A stretch of DNA of 64,000 bases from Stromatinia cepivora (Eukaryota > Ascomycota > Leotiomycetes > Helotiales > Sclerotiniaceae): the NCBI GenBank assembly GCA_014898415.1, contig RCTD01000008.1:1488001-1552000 (forward strand). The letters run 5' to 3'. The position numbers and the translations under genes are program-made. The stretch's first letter is position 1; each line of letters begins with the position of its first letter. Positions 1-10,308 of the stretch are shown in pieces. The notes below the pieces were generated by a model, which was given only the letters and a program-made list of their open reading frames with translations, did no database searches and had not been told where the DNA came from.

Positions 1-371
1 AATTCATAGTAACTCTAAACTGATCAAAAGGTTAATCTAGGTTCGTAGCCGGCACGCCTTACCCCACATGAGATTAGTCATCATAGCCCTCCTAGCCAGA
101 ACCAGGATCAGTAGGATCAGTATGATCAGTGAGTTCGATAATGATTCGAATGATCCAGGAGCAGGAAGATCTATATAAGGGGATAGGATTTCATTACAAT
201 GTAGAGCTTCGTGCTCAAGATCAATCATTACTTTCATAGTATAGTTACGAGAATAGCAATCAGTTCTACCATACTTCTATATCGACCACCTACTTGACTC
301 GCAGCCTAAAACCCACTCCGTGACAGGACTCTTGCCACTTCTACGTGACCCAAGAGGCCGTTCCCGTAACA
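1..371 (+). repeat. Solo LTR, family 1 (left end outside window)
   Basis: Positions 160-371 align with 60780-61000 and, on the opposite strand, with 1044-1260. Shared landmarks are a TATA-like GATCTATATAAGG, the block GTAGAGCTTCGTGCTCAAGATC, ATAGTTACGAGAATAGCAA, and a 3' end reading CGTGACCCAAGAGG...CCGTAACA. A short GGATCAGTA-type tandem repeat lies at about 107-130. No retrotransposon coding follows, so this is a solo LTR or LTR fragment; its 5' end is not visible. Confidence 0.7.
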
Positions 372-1043
372 CTTAACCACTAGCATTTTATCACGTGACT
401 TTACATAGATTACAATATAAGCATTGTAACAATAAAGTAACGGATAAAATTTCATTCCATATCTATACAAAGATTCTATGCGAAAAGATGAAAAGTATAA
501 AAGGGGATATATTCATGATAGTATATCTAATTAATTATATTAAATTTCCTGAGCCGGGTTTATAGAGTTCGAAGTTCGAAAAACTCTTGGTCTATGTTTC
601 TCTGAAACTCATCCCAATCTAGTCTGCATTAGTCTGTATCCCTACTATTAGTGTTAGTTCTAGTATCTGTAGTGAACAATGGATTTATGAAATATGGGGT
701 AATGTTTTAGGAAAATTATGGAATTTGGAGAACCTAGAGTACAAGGTACTCTAGGAATATTGTTTTGTGATACAAGTTAAGATAAAATATTAACCCTATG
801 ATTGAAGTAGTCCTAATATGATAGCCGTATTGGTATAATAATCTTAGGTTTGAATTTATCCTAGAATATTTGTTCTAGGATGAGAGGGTGTGTAGGATAA
901 ATCATTTAGGCTATATACTCATCTGGGATATATATAGTTATAGAAAATGTATCCTCTGCACTCTGTCCTATAAACGACATCCTACAGCAATACTACTCCT
1001 ATGATCTAGGTGACCCTGATATGTTCTGAAGGCCTAAGCCATT
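372..1043. other. Gene-less stretch with two perfect hairpins
   Basis: No convincing reading frame in either orientation. It contains two perfect inverted repeats sharing the core CCTAGA/TCTAGG: arms 733-742 and 746-755 around AAG, and arms 858-866 and 873-881 around a 6-nt loop. The stretch lies between two oppositely oriented family-1 LTRs and may be decayed element interior. Confidence 0.4.
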
Positions 1044-1401
1044 TGTTACGGCGCTACAACTCTTAGATCACGTGGAAGAGATCTGAGGACTGATAGGAAG
1101 CCGGTAAGGGTTTCTACTAAGGGTCAAGCAGGAACTCAATTGGGTGATATAGCAATATCGTATTGTAGTGTAACTAATAGTATGGAATACTAAATGAATG
1201 ATCTTGAGCACGAAGCTCTACAGTAAGGAATCCCAATCCATTATATAGATCTTCGTTCTCCTTGTCCCATCGCTCCCACCTCCTGGCTTCCAGTGGGAGT
1301 AGTGGGATCCCATCTGTCCCACTATATCAAGATCAGTGGAATCAGTGGGACTCCCAGTCAGGTGACACTAGTCACGAGACCTATTGCTACCCGTTGTAAC
1401 A
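1044..1401 (-). repeat. Solo LTR, family 1, inverted copy
   Basis: Read on the minus strand it starts TGTTACAACGG at 1401 and ends GCCGTAACA at 1044, giving TG...CA ends and 358 bp. The centre carries the same GATCTATATAA and GTAGAGCTTCGTGCTCAAGATCA blocks as 1-371. Its 5' half has extra GGGA/CCACT-rich repeats that the other copies lack. No clear target duplication was found. Confidence 0.7.
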
Positions 1402-1904
1402 TCAGGTTTGTTTCTTTGGTAGTAATGGAGTTAATATTCATCATCGTTATTATTATAAGTAATGGATACGTGATAGTTCTAAAAAATCATAATATTGTCG
1501 CCTATAATCAAAGCTGTAGATCCGGTACAGTAACCGTGCACTTATATTACCCCAAAACCTTAAAAACGCGTAAATTTCGCGAATTGAATTTCAACTCTCT
1601 TTATTATTTATTTATCAATAGTATTACAATGTATTTCCAGAACCTTGAATATTGAAAGGGAGTTAGTTTTTAAATATCTTACTCTATATTTATATAGCAA
1701 AATTATTGGTAAAGCTTTCAATAGTTCTAATCCTTATTGTATCGCAATTGATTTTAATTTCGAAACACAAACCGTTCGTTATATTCTACAGTAAGATATA
1801 TTATGTAATAAAAGAATGAATCTATCTTGTATTCTTCGAATTAGATTTTATATAGAAAAAGAAAAACATATATTAATTCGATATATTCGATTATATCCAA
1901 AATC

Positions 1905-2721
1905 AATTTATATATAAACAAAAACAATTATAGGTTTTAAATGTAATATCTTTATTATTAAGAAGATTTTGAAGATTTATAGAATTATCAATTGGAAGTG
2001 TAAAAAGCAGCCGGAACTTATCCAGGTATATGTGCTCAAGTGGCTTGTATGGTGCCTAGTATATAAGGGATTGATAATAGAGGAATAGGGATTAGTTATA
2101 TAAAACGATGAATACTTTGTAAAACGGGGGTGGGATAAAAAAGGAGAATAATGCTTTTGTATTTTCGCTCAGAAATGAGAACCTAGAATGGTTCAAATAT
2201 ATAGTATGAATAAGAATATAAAGGTTATAATCTGAAAAGGCTTTTGGAATCTTAGAAGGAGTAATTTATATATAATGAATAAAGATTTTGAAAGTAAGAA
2301 ATATAAATATAATATCAATTTATATCTCGAGGTCCTCGATACTAAGGTAGATCCTGCTTTTGAAAGATTGAGTCCAAAGTATAAATTTATATAGGATAAT
2401 GTTTTTATTCATTATGTTCATAAAATACAGGATTGGTTTCAAAAGAAAGGGATCCCAATATTGAAGGATTGATCTTTTTATTCTTTTGATTTCAATTCTA
2501 TTAAATATATTTGATAAGTTTTAAAAGTAAGGTTATATAAAATATTTCTTAATATTACAATCAATAAAAGCAAATCGGAATATACTAAACAAAAGTTAGA
2601 AAGTTATTTATAAACAGTTTGGAATACATTAGATCAAGAATTATTCGATAAATTAAAAACGAGTATATTTAATAGAATTGAAACCTATATCATAATAAAG
2701 GGTTGGTATATAAAATATTGA
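1905..2721 (+). pseudogene. Tc1/mariner-type transposase pseudogene
   Basis: A DDE transposase that would cut and paste a Tc1-like element. One plus frame keeps family landmarks despite several stops: NWKCKKQPEL near 1995, NDEYFVKRGW near 2110 (first catalytic D), DNVFIH near 2400 (second catalytic D), QDWFQKKGIPILKD after that, and a C-terminus WNTLDQELFDKL...GWYIKY ending at the stop 2719-2721. The third acidic residue, normally in a DLNPIE-type motif, reads as K in DFNSIK, which fits G->A decay. Several W and Q codons have become stops. Terminal repeats were not resolved. The N-terminal limit is approximate. Confidence 0.7.
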
Positions 2722-2884
2722 TTAATTGTGAGGCGATAAGGATTTGAATTTTTTTGGGGGAATAATATAGATACAGAACTTCAATATATTCAAATTTTAG
2801 ATTATAATAATTAATGGTTGATTTTATAATTAAGTTGAAAGGTAGATGTTGAATATATAAAAAAACTGAAATTAGGTTGTAGGG

Positions 2885-3649
2885 TAATATAAGTTGATTA
2901 GTACTGTACCAAGCAACTTTCAGCATATCCAACATTTTATATACATATAGCCCTGCCATCTCTTTCAATCTTCCATACAATCAAGCAAATGCTAATACTG
3001 CTCGAGCTGCTGCACCGAAAAAATCCTTGACAGCTTTGATCGTTATCCCAAAGATCTCAGCATTTCTCTCCTTTTCTTGTTCTTGTTTTTTCCATCCCAT
3101 ATCAAATTTTCCGAATTAACCATTGACCTTCTCTTTAACACTTCTCAATAATCCCCAATACATCTTCAGAAACTCCTTGTCGTATTGAAGGTGTTGGCAA
3201 AAGGATCGTACACACAGATTGCAGGTGGGAAAGATGGCACACTTGGACACACAAGTAATCGTAGAAGGGGATAAATGCTTTTCGATCATCATCTTGGAAA
3301 TTTCATCGCTAATGTCCTTCGGGAAGCCGAATAGGATAACAGCATCGTTATTGGATTGACCGTTGTTTTTTTCGAAGAAGTCAGCAAGAAAAACATCAAA
3401 TTCTTCTGCCTTTGTTCCTTGTTTCTCATGGATTTCGAAAGTGAACGTCTCGAAACAAAGGACATATCTACATTGTATGGGGACATATTCGATGATAGTG
3501 CGAGATAAGGTGCTCTCCAGAGCTTGTGGCCCAAACTTAGAATACAATATAGATGAACTAGAGCTAGCAGGAGAAGAAACCGGTCCATTCTGAAGTATAG
3601 AGGGTGATAAAGGTGGAGTGAACAAAAACAACCTGATTTTGGTAGTCAT
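2885..3649 (-). pseudogene. Unrecognised gene with two in-frame stops
   Basis: ATG at 3649. The first 177 codons are open to TAA at 3116-3118. The same frame then continues with protein-like sequence (FDMGWKKQEQEKER, IFGITIKAVKDFFGAAARAV), meets TGA at 2981-2983, and goes on through LYGRLKEMAGLYVYKMLDML before running into the transposon side near 2885. Both stops are one C->T change from CAA and CGA. The N-terminal part is Pro/Ser-rich, the middle has Cys residues (TCVSKCAIFPTCNLCVRSFC), and the part beyond the first stop is strongly helical. Family not recognised. A functional 177-aa truncation cannot be excluded. Confidence 0.5.
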
Positions 3650-3889
3650 TATATGAATAGACGAGAAACGTTGAATTTGAAGGTTTTCTTAAAAGGCAGA
3701 ACTTGAACTGTACAGAGATATTAAGCTCGAGGATATTATATAGAATTGAAGCAAGTTGTTCTTTATAAATACTTTTCAAAAAGACTGATTCCTATCATAA
3801 CTATCTCTAAGAAAGATCCCCTCATAAAAGGCCTGAGATAGCAACAAACCCTTCCCCCGCCCCTGTTCTATAAATTTCTACCACACCCC
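3650..3889. other. Short intergenic stretch
   Basis: No gene seen. CT-rich sequence at 3830-3900 probably belongs to the flanks of the two minus-strand genes. Confidence 0.3.
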
Positions 3890-4289
3890 TCACCACCCCT
3901 CTCCCCCCAAACCTATCTCACAAACACCGCTGTAGGTACCATCTAGCCAGTCTTCGCATATCTTGCGATTCTCCGGCAAATCTCTCTTCCGTTCTTTCTT
4001 ATTCTCTTCACACTTTTCACATGTGCCCTCCGAACCATGTTGTATCTGCCTCTCTGCTTTCTTTTCCCTCGCCAACTTCAACATCTCCATCATCTCCGTC
4101 ATCTCCTTATCATACTCATCACACTTATCATTCTCTGCCTCGATTATGTCAGACAGCGTCTCGTCTACACCTGCCTCGATTTGGCTACACAAAATCTTGT
4201 TCTGATTTTGCAATCCATCGCATATTCCGGCGGCTGCAGGATTCTGCTTTCGGTGTTGGATACCTAGGGGCTGATTGGTATTCTGTGAA
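3890..4289 (-). CDS. Hypothetical acidic coiled-coil protein, 3' exon
   Basis: An open minus frame runs to the stop at 3890. It has a Glu/Lys-rich probable coiled coil (CDEYDKEMTEMMEMLKLARE) followed by a Cys-containing, basic stretch (TCEKCEENKKERKRDLPE) and a Gly-rich end. There is no ATG at the start of the open stretch. The frame stays open upstream to a CACAG 3' splice site at 4290-4294, preceded by a CTGAT branch-like site, so this is read as a terminal exon. A possible first exon is only the ATG that sits directly before a GTAATA donor near 4338; that is inference. Function unknown. Confidence 0.45.
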
Positions 4290-4612
4290 GTATCAGTAAT
4301 ATGTTACCTAAATTGTAATAGCTTGTATATTACCATTGCTTGATACAGAGGATAAAATTGAGGTGAGCAGATTATATAGGGAAAGTTTGCCTTATTCGAA
4401 GTTCATAATGGAAAGACTTGATAAAGGAGATATGATATGTATTAATGAAAGAAAATAGATCTTTCTAACAAATATAAAACTTTGTACTCTGATTTATAAA
4501 TAAACAATAGATCCTTGAAATCTATATCTTTTTTATTTATTTAAGATCTAATAATTATAGTAATAGTAGAAAAGAAATAGATCCTATAAATGAATCGGAA
4601 ATGCTTTCTTAA

Positions 4613-5181
4613 CTATTTCAATATAATCAGGATGAAGGAGGATAGGCAATACAGGATATAGTCCGGGAAACGCCAAGGTGATTCCCACTGTTTGCCTCGC
4701 CTATAAGGGGTAGAGAAGTCATAGAACATTGCAGCGCCATTTAGCCTTCTATTCATCCGTATGGCTTCTTCTCGGTGATCGTTGAGGCCATCAAAAACTT
4801 CCCTGGTCCACCAGTTGTTATCTTCCTCCATAAGCCCACGTAGACACTGTACAAACATTATATCTGCGCATCAGAACCCTGTTTCTCTGCTTCGAAGTTA
4901 AACACAACCCTACAACCACGAGCTGTCCATAGGGAGGCGAAGCGAATTTCGTGAAATGGTGCAAGACTAGGGTATAGGCACAAATGACTCCATAAAGGAT
5001 GCTTGCATAATAGAAGTTCTTTTCTTTTTTTGGCTGCCATACTGCGAGATGAATTTGTACTATCGACAACAAATCGGGGCAGAACCTCAGATGAGGCAAA
5101 CGAGACCCTGGCAGCCTGACAATAGTACATCACATCTTCGTATTCTGCATCTCCCTGCAAGGTTAAAAAGTATCCTATCAT
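4613..5181 (-). pseudogene. Unrecognised gene with one frameshift
   Basis: Two minus-strand frames abut. The first opens at ATG 5181 and stops at 4858; the second opens exactly there (TAATG overlap) and runs to 4613. Both read as protein: the first contains EYEDVMYYCQAARVSFASSEV and FEAEKQGSDAQ, the second CLRGLMEEDNNWWTREVFDG and MNRRLNGAAMFYDF. The simplest reading is one gene with a single-nucleotide shift at about 4858. A TTTTTAACCTTGCAG acceptor-like site at 5155-5169 fits a phase-0 join to the gene at 5378-6073 (donor GTAGAA at 5386), so the two could be one split gene. Family not recognised. Confidence 0.4.
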
Positions 5182-5377
5182 GCATACGATGCGTAATTAG
5201 AAGATTTCGACAGTGTAACAAAATTAAAAGAAGTAATTTAGACTGTAATCTAAAAAGATAAAGAAACAGAAACAACACTAAAAGAAAGAACATATTAGAA
5301 TATGATCTTTATCTTCCGTTAACACAATCGAAATAAAGGCATCGGAATTACTGAATACTAATACTCCAACAGACTCT

Positions 5378-6073
5378 TCATTCTACCCATATTTCTTTTT
5401 CATCGTTTAAATACCAATCGCTTGTTTCGTTTGATATATTCGAACCTTTTTTGTTGGCCGATTTCTCTTTTGCTCTATATCCCTTCCCTAGCTTTGTATT
5501 CGGAATATAATCGCTCTGTGCCGTAATTTCTTCAACTTCATCTAACTTTCTACTATTCAATCCCTGCAAAGCGATGTGACTCTCCCCATAGATCGAAGCC
5601 TCCTCTACTGCATTTCTCTTACCTTGTATAGTATCAAGGGACCAATTGCCCCATAATGCATTTTTTTTTACAGCAGCAAGCTCTTGCGACTTCTCTTCTA
5701 CATCGTCCCTGCCGCCTATCCAGAATCGCACTTGTGGTTCCATTACAAGCCCATCTCTTCGGGTTTGCCAATCCGTACGCTTTTCACTAATCAGAGAGCC
5801 GTTGATCCATGGGCCCTCGAAATGTTCCTTGGAAACTTCAAAAGTTGTTATACCGGAACGAGAAGAGCTTTGGTTATCGAGGAAAGGCTGATTAATCATA
5901 AACTGGTTATTTTTCGAGATATCAGAAAAAAAGGAGTTGATAATATTTCGAAGATCCAAGTCTGGATTTACCAATGAAGTTAGCAAAAATCGAGGTTCCG
6001 ATTCGTCGACCAGTCATTCAAAGAAAGTTGTACCGGGTCGGATACTCCTGAAGCATCCAATAAAAGACTTCAT
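5378..6073 (-). pseudogene. Unrecognised gene with one early nonsense codon
   Basis: From ATG 6073 the frame reads 19 codons (MKSFIGCFRSIRPGTTFF...), meets TGA at 6014-6016, and then continues open for 212 codons to 5378. The stop is one transition away from Trp or Arg, so the original protein was probably 231 aa. It is hydrophilic, rich in Glu/Asp/Lys and predicted soluble, with no motif I recognise (WINGSLISEKRTDWQTRRDG; FWIGGRDDVEEKSQELAAVK). It is the most upstream of a run of minus-strand genes from 6.1 to 2.9 kb. Re-initiation or splicing around the stop is possible. Confidence 0.45.
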
Positions 6074-6997
6074 AATATTCAAAACTTATATATAAGCCAC
6101 AATGGAATATAAAAATGATATTTCGTGGAAAGTGATTATTTTTAATTATAATTATACTTAATTCCTTTGAAATCGAATATTCTTAAAGTATAAACTCGAG
6201 TTTTAACAGATTACCTATCTCCAGCATAACAGGATATTTTATAGAATTAGAATAATTATCTTTTGAAAAATGAAACTGAATCAAATTACATAATTAGATT
6301 CAGTATATCGAAAATTGAAAAAGAAATCAAATATATACAAATTTATAATAAAAAGATCATTGATTATTTGACTAACTATTAAAGACTTTCCGACATATTG
6401 ATCTCCAAGAACAAAAAAGTAAATGATTTCTCTACCATCATTGGATATACTGAATAAAATACAGAAAGTGAAATGAAGTCTGGGAAGCGTATTTGTATTA
6501 TTCTTCCCTATAATTGTGCAAAATGCTTACACTGATTGCCTCGTTCCACAGCTTGCTCTTATACAATGAAATGGATGTTCCCCCCTTCTGATAGAACGGG
6601 GATCAGGTCTCGTAGCCCTCATAGCTTGTTCTACTTAGTAAAGAGATCAAACAATGATGAAAAGAGCTAACCAGATAAAATCTCTGCAAGTGCTTGGACG
6701 TTTATGCGAATTCTTTAACCGATCCCATAGGGATCGCTAAGCACTTTCTTATATGAGGTGATAATGAGACTCACATTTCACTTAACACATGATTTGGTGC
6801 GCATTTTTAGCGCCCGCAACAGCATTCATTCCTCTGAAAGAATTCTAGCTCTGGTACTCTGGTCAAACTCTTTCTCGACTTCGACTATGCCTTATTGTGA
6901 TATTAGAATATTTATTTTTGAGATACAAAAGTCAACAAGTTACTTTTTCGTAATCCCCGGAACTAGGAGGGACAGCAAGGATACTGTAGTTTGAATA
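6074..6997. other. Intergenic, moderately AT-rich
   Basis: No supported gene. A weak plus frame at 6758-6994 has no recognisable features. A near-perfect palindrome, CGATCCC-ATA-GGGATCG, lies at 6720-6736 and resembles the one at 12033-12048. Confidence 0.3.
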
Positions 6998-7125
6998 CAG
7001 TGGTTGGAAGGGTAAGTGTTGTAAGACATTTAAGCTTATTCAACTAGCGACGTAATATTATTGGTCAAAACCCTTGTATAGGGAGCTACTCTTTGGTTTG
7101 TTTTACAATACTTGCCCTTTCAACC
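6998..7125. mobile_element. MITE-like element, about 128 bp
   Basis: The left end (GGTTGGAAGGGTAAGTGTTG, continuing TAAGACA) is matched in inverted orientation by the right end (TGTTTTACAATACTTGCCC, continuing TTTCAACC). The imperfect inverted repeat is about 27 bp with five or so mismatches, mostly transitions. TA lies immediately outside both ends (6996-6997 and 7126-7127), as expected for Tc1/mariner-type insertion. The interior is non-coding. A perfect 7-bp hairpin (GGATGCG-CAA-CGCATCC) lies just outside at 7208-7224. Confidence 0.5.
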
Positions 7126-7650
7126 TATATAGAAGATTTACAATCTGAAAAGCATCAATGAGGGTATGGGAGTGGTAGAGAGGGGCTTTCAACACAAACT
7201 GTGTTTGGGATGCGCAACGCATCCTTAACTTTTACAATTGAAGATGACTGCAATAATATAAATCATATCACTTTGAGAATATAGTATGTATACGTTCATG
7301 TGCGGAGGTTGAAGGATGGGTGGAAGGCTTGTTGGATCCAAAGGCGAAGAATGGCGATTTGTAAGGATACTTTAAGTAAGCGATAAGGATAGATAGTCGA
7401 TGGATTGGGAGCGATGGTTTGTATGTAACTCGGGATCCTTGCTTAACAACGAGAACTGGGTGATGTAATACAAAAATTGCAATCCATTATTTTATTGGCC
7501 AAACCCCAGTCAGTAATTAATTGCGAATCCACTGGCCCGATCGGATAACCGAACAAGTGCTTGAGCATTTCCCCGGCCATTTGCTGCTCTCCAAAAGCAA
7601 AGCTTCACAGCATTTCTTCCCCATATTTCTTCATCTCATCATTCTCAACT
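7126..7650. other. Upstream region of the 7651 gene
   Basis: No coding signal. This is the presumed promoter and 5' leader of the plus-strand gene starting at 7651. The frame immediately upstream of that ATG is open but lacks another ATG. Confidence 0.3.
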
Positions 7651-9516
7651 ATGTGTCTGTGTTCAGAAGTTCAAGCCCTATCTACAAATGAGTCAACTGA
7701 AAATGCAAACCCAATTAATATTGATCGCCTTGAGGAACTATTGTCAACTGTACATGACTATGTACAATCGAATAAACAACTAAAAATACAACTTTCTTTC
7801 ACGTTACGGAGAAGACCCGAAAGACCCGAGAAAGAAAGCTCCCAACGAACAGCAAAGATCTTTCAGTACAACCCCGACGAGTACAACACAAAAACCCTTC
7901 TCCAGAATAACATTCAAATATGGAATGAGGATCCGGCATTATTCTGGACACAATTCCAAGGACGGCAACAATGCATATCCAGCAATCCTCAACATTTCAT
8001 CGTCTTCGCCTGTCTACAACTTGAATTCTCAAATGCGCACTCGTCCATTCTTCGCAGATTCTATTGTATCGTGCTCGCTCGGCTTCGAGCTACTCAATCC
8101 GCAAATGACAATGCTGAAACTATTGCGCGATCATTATATACTGCTCTTAATAGCAAATCCCAATCAGAACACAAATTAGATACCCTTATCGATGCAGTTG
8201 AATGTCTGATAAAGGCAGGCTCAAGGTATGAAAATATTGCAGGAACACTAGGTATCGGAAGCTTGTTTCTTCTTGGGCAAGACATAGGGCGTTTAGTGTG
8301 AGGATCTTTCCACATTAAATAGTTTTATGCTTACAATGATACAGATGGGAAAAATGGCTCCCAAAGACGGGCGACCTATTTGAACGTGCTATGAGTCACT
8401 TGGATCACGCCGGTATTGTTGCATTAGGCAAAACCTACGAGCCACTAGCGGAGAAGGTTATTCACTACCTGATAAGCCGTAAGTAGTATATCGATATCTC
8501 CAACTATTTTATTTGCTAATCTTTTAGGTGTCTTTAAGCCTCAGGTCATCGACAGCGTTCCTCAGATTCAGCAACGGCAGAAGAGAGGCTTTGCTAGTAG
8601 CAATTCGACAACCGAGCTGGCGACTAAGCGTCTGCGTCAAGGTGGAAACCCCGACAACCATAATACAACGAATGACCAAGGTATCTTGGGTATACCAGAT
8701 CAACTTGGAGCAGACAATCTAAATGACCAGGCACCCGATTTCGCACTCGGCCAGTTTCGGCAGGATGTTCCGCCATCACTGCCTGCTCCAAGCCCGTCTA
8801 TCACTGTTCCCGAACCTACTCTCACTGCGCATCCAGCTACTTCCCACAGCAATCCTATTTCGATAAATACACTGTTGAATATGGCAGATTGTGTTGCAGA
8901 ATCGACTCAAGGTCAGCAGATCGCCGATAAACTCGACTCATCCCTCTCCCAACCGTCAAATGGAATTCCACATGGCCAAGTAGGAGCGATTGGGAACCCT
9001 ATTCCAGGGGATACGAACTTCAGCGTGGTATCTCAGGCGAAAAGCGCTTATCAAACTGAAGCCACTGGAAAGAAAGTAGCGAAAACGGCCGATGTAGACA
9101 AGCTAGAGCATCTTCTTGGAGCTCACTTTCTCAACGGTATATACGCAACCCGTATGAGACATTTAGAAAAGGTAAATGGATGGAGGAAGTTTACTAATGC
9201 TGTGCGCTTACATGTTCCTTTTATCGAAGGCGAGGATTTTGCGTTGGAGGTCTGGCTATCTGCATCGTTTGGGCAATCAATTTTACAAGCAATGATAAAT
9301 TCGACAAAAGATTTAAGGAACCTGCTTGGTGACTATATCTTCGAGGCCACGAAAGTTAGCAATTGGATGGTAGAAGCGGAAAAGAAGGGAATACAAGATT
9401 TCAATGGTGCTATCATTGTGTCTTTTCCGGACGGAGATGATAGTAGTGATTGTAAAATGGAAGTAATGTTGAATTGTATAGTAGGGTTTAATCTTTTGAA
9501 AAGTGTGTTTTATTAG
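7651..9516 (+). CDS. Hypothetical 589-aa protein, three exons
   Basis: Exons 7651-8297, 8345-8478 and 8528-9516. Intron 1 (47 nt) uses GTGAGG and ACAG; intron 2 (50 nt) uses GTAAGT and TTTTAG with a GCTAAT branch-like site. Both phases fit and remove stops that otherwise end each open stretch, giving one 590-codon frame. Residues 1-250 are helical and include a conserved-looking block around the first splice site (RLVWEKWLPKTGDLFERAM). Residues about 270-430 are a low-complexity linker rich in Gln, Asn, Pro and Ser. The C-terminal ~150 residues look folded (LEHLLGAHFLNGIYATRMRH to the end). No signal peptide or membrane segment. I do not recognise the family. The start is the first in-frame ATG. 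It converges on the gene at 9532 with a 15-bp gap. Confidence 0.7.
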
Positions 9517-9531
9517 GTTTATTGAATTGTA

Positions 9532-10308
9532 TCAGTTGATAATAGTTCTCGCTAATCTGAAATTTGTCTCTTCCACCTTTATACTATCCCATGCATCGAG
9601 AATCCCATTCGTTTCGCTCGAATCTGTTTGGATCGTTCTTGTGACTGTATTCCTACCGCTTATAACTACCTGGCCACTTCCCGCTGTCCATGATATATAT
9701 CGAGGATAGCTAACCGCTTCAAAGGTGTGCTCTTTGGCGATGAATTCGTAGTCCCCATTGTTGGTCTGTTCGGCCTGTGTTGTTCATCTTAGAATTGGTA
9801 GGAATGTGGATGAGTCAAAGCAGCTTACCTCAGGCATTGTAGTAAGAATCAAGGATATAAAGGTTGCCGCTGTGTATCACAGGAAGCGAAAGTGAAGCTG
9901 GATTCAATGCTTGTCTTGTCTCTAAATTATTCTTCTTTGGTCGATATACAGATGTGCGGTATTGGCAGGAATGCTCGTGCTCATACACTAAAAGTTGGGT
10001 TGTTTGATCTGGCTGTTCGACGGTTAGCGATAATAGCAGATATGTGTCAAGGAACAGTTACCACTCTGTAACCTCTTCTTATCGAGACGAATCTGATCGG
10101 AAAAGGTTAAAGGCTCGAAGTAAGGAACGAATATTCGGCGTGGTGTAATAACACCAACTCTTGACCGCAGACAGGATGAAGAGATAAAAAGATAGCCTAT
10201 TTTGCGTAGAACAGACAATATCGAACTTTGAAATCGGAGGCGGATTCCAAATTTGGATGAATATAATAAAGCTTTAGTGAAAAGAATACGATGTTGTTGA
10301 GATGTCAT
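9532..10308 (-). pseudogene. Unrecognised beta-rich gene, probably disabled
   Basis: Two strong minus-strand coding blocks are visible. Block 1 (9829-10012) contains TTQLLVYEHEHSCQYRTSVY and VIHSGNLYILDSYYNA, then TGA. Block 2 (9532-9774) contains NNGDYEFIAKEHTFEAVSYP and ISWTAGSGQVVISGRNTVTR and stops at 9532. A GTAAGC donor at 9828 and an ACAG acceptor at 9775-9778 separate them, but the phases do not agree, so the join needs a frameshift or a lost stop. Another likely intron (GTAACT ... GCTAACC ... AACAG) precedes block 1. The ATG at 10308 opens a frame of uncertain relevance. Family unknown; the final block suggests a beta-sandwich-like fold (inference). Confidence 0.45.
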
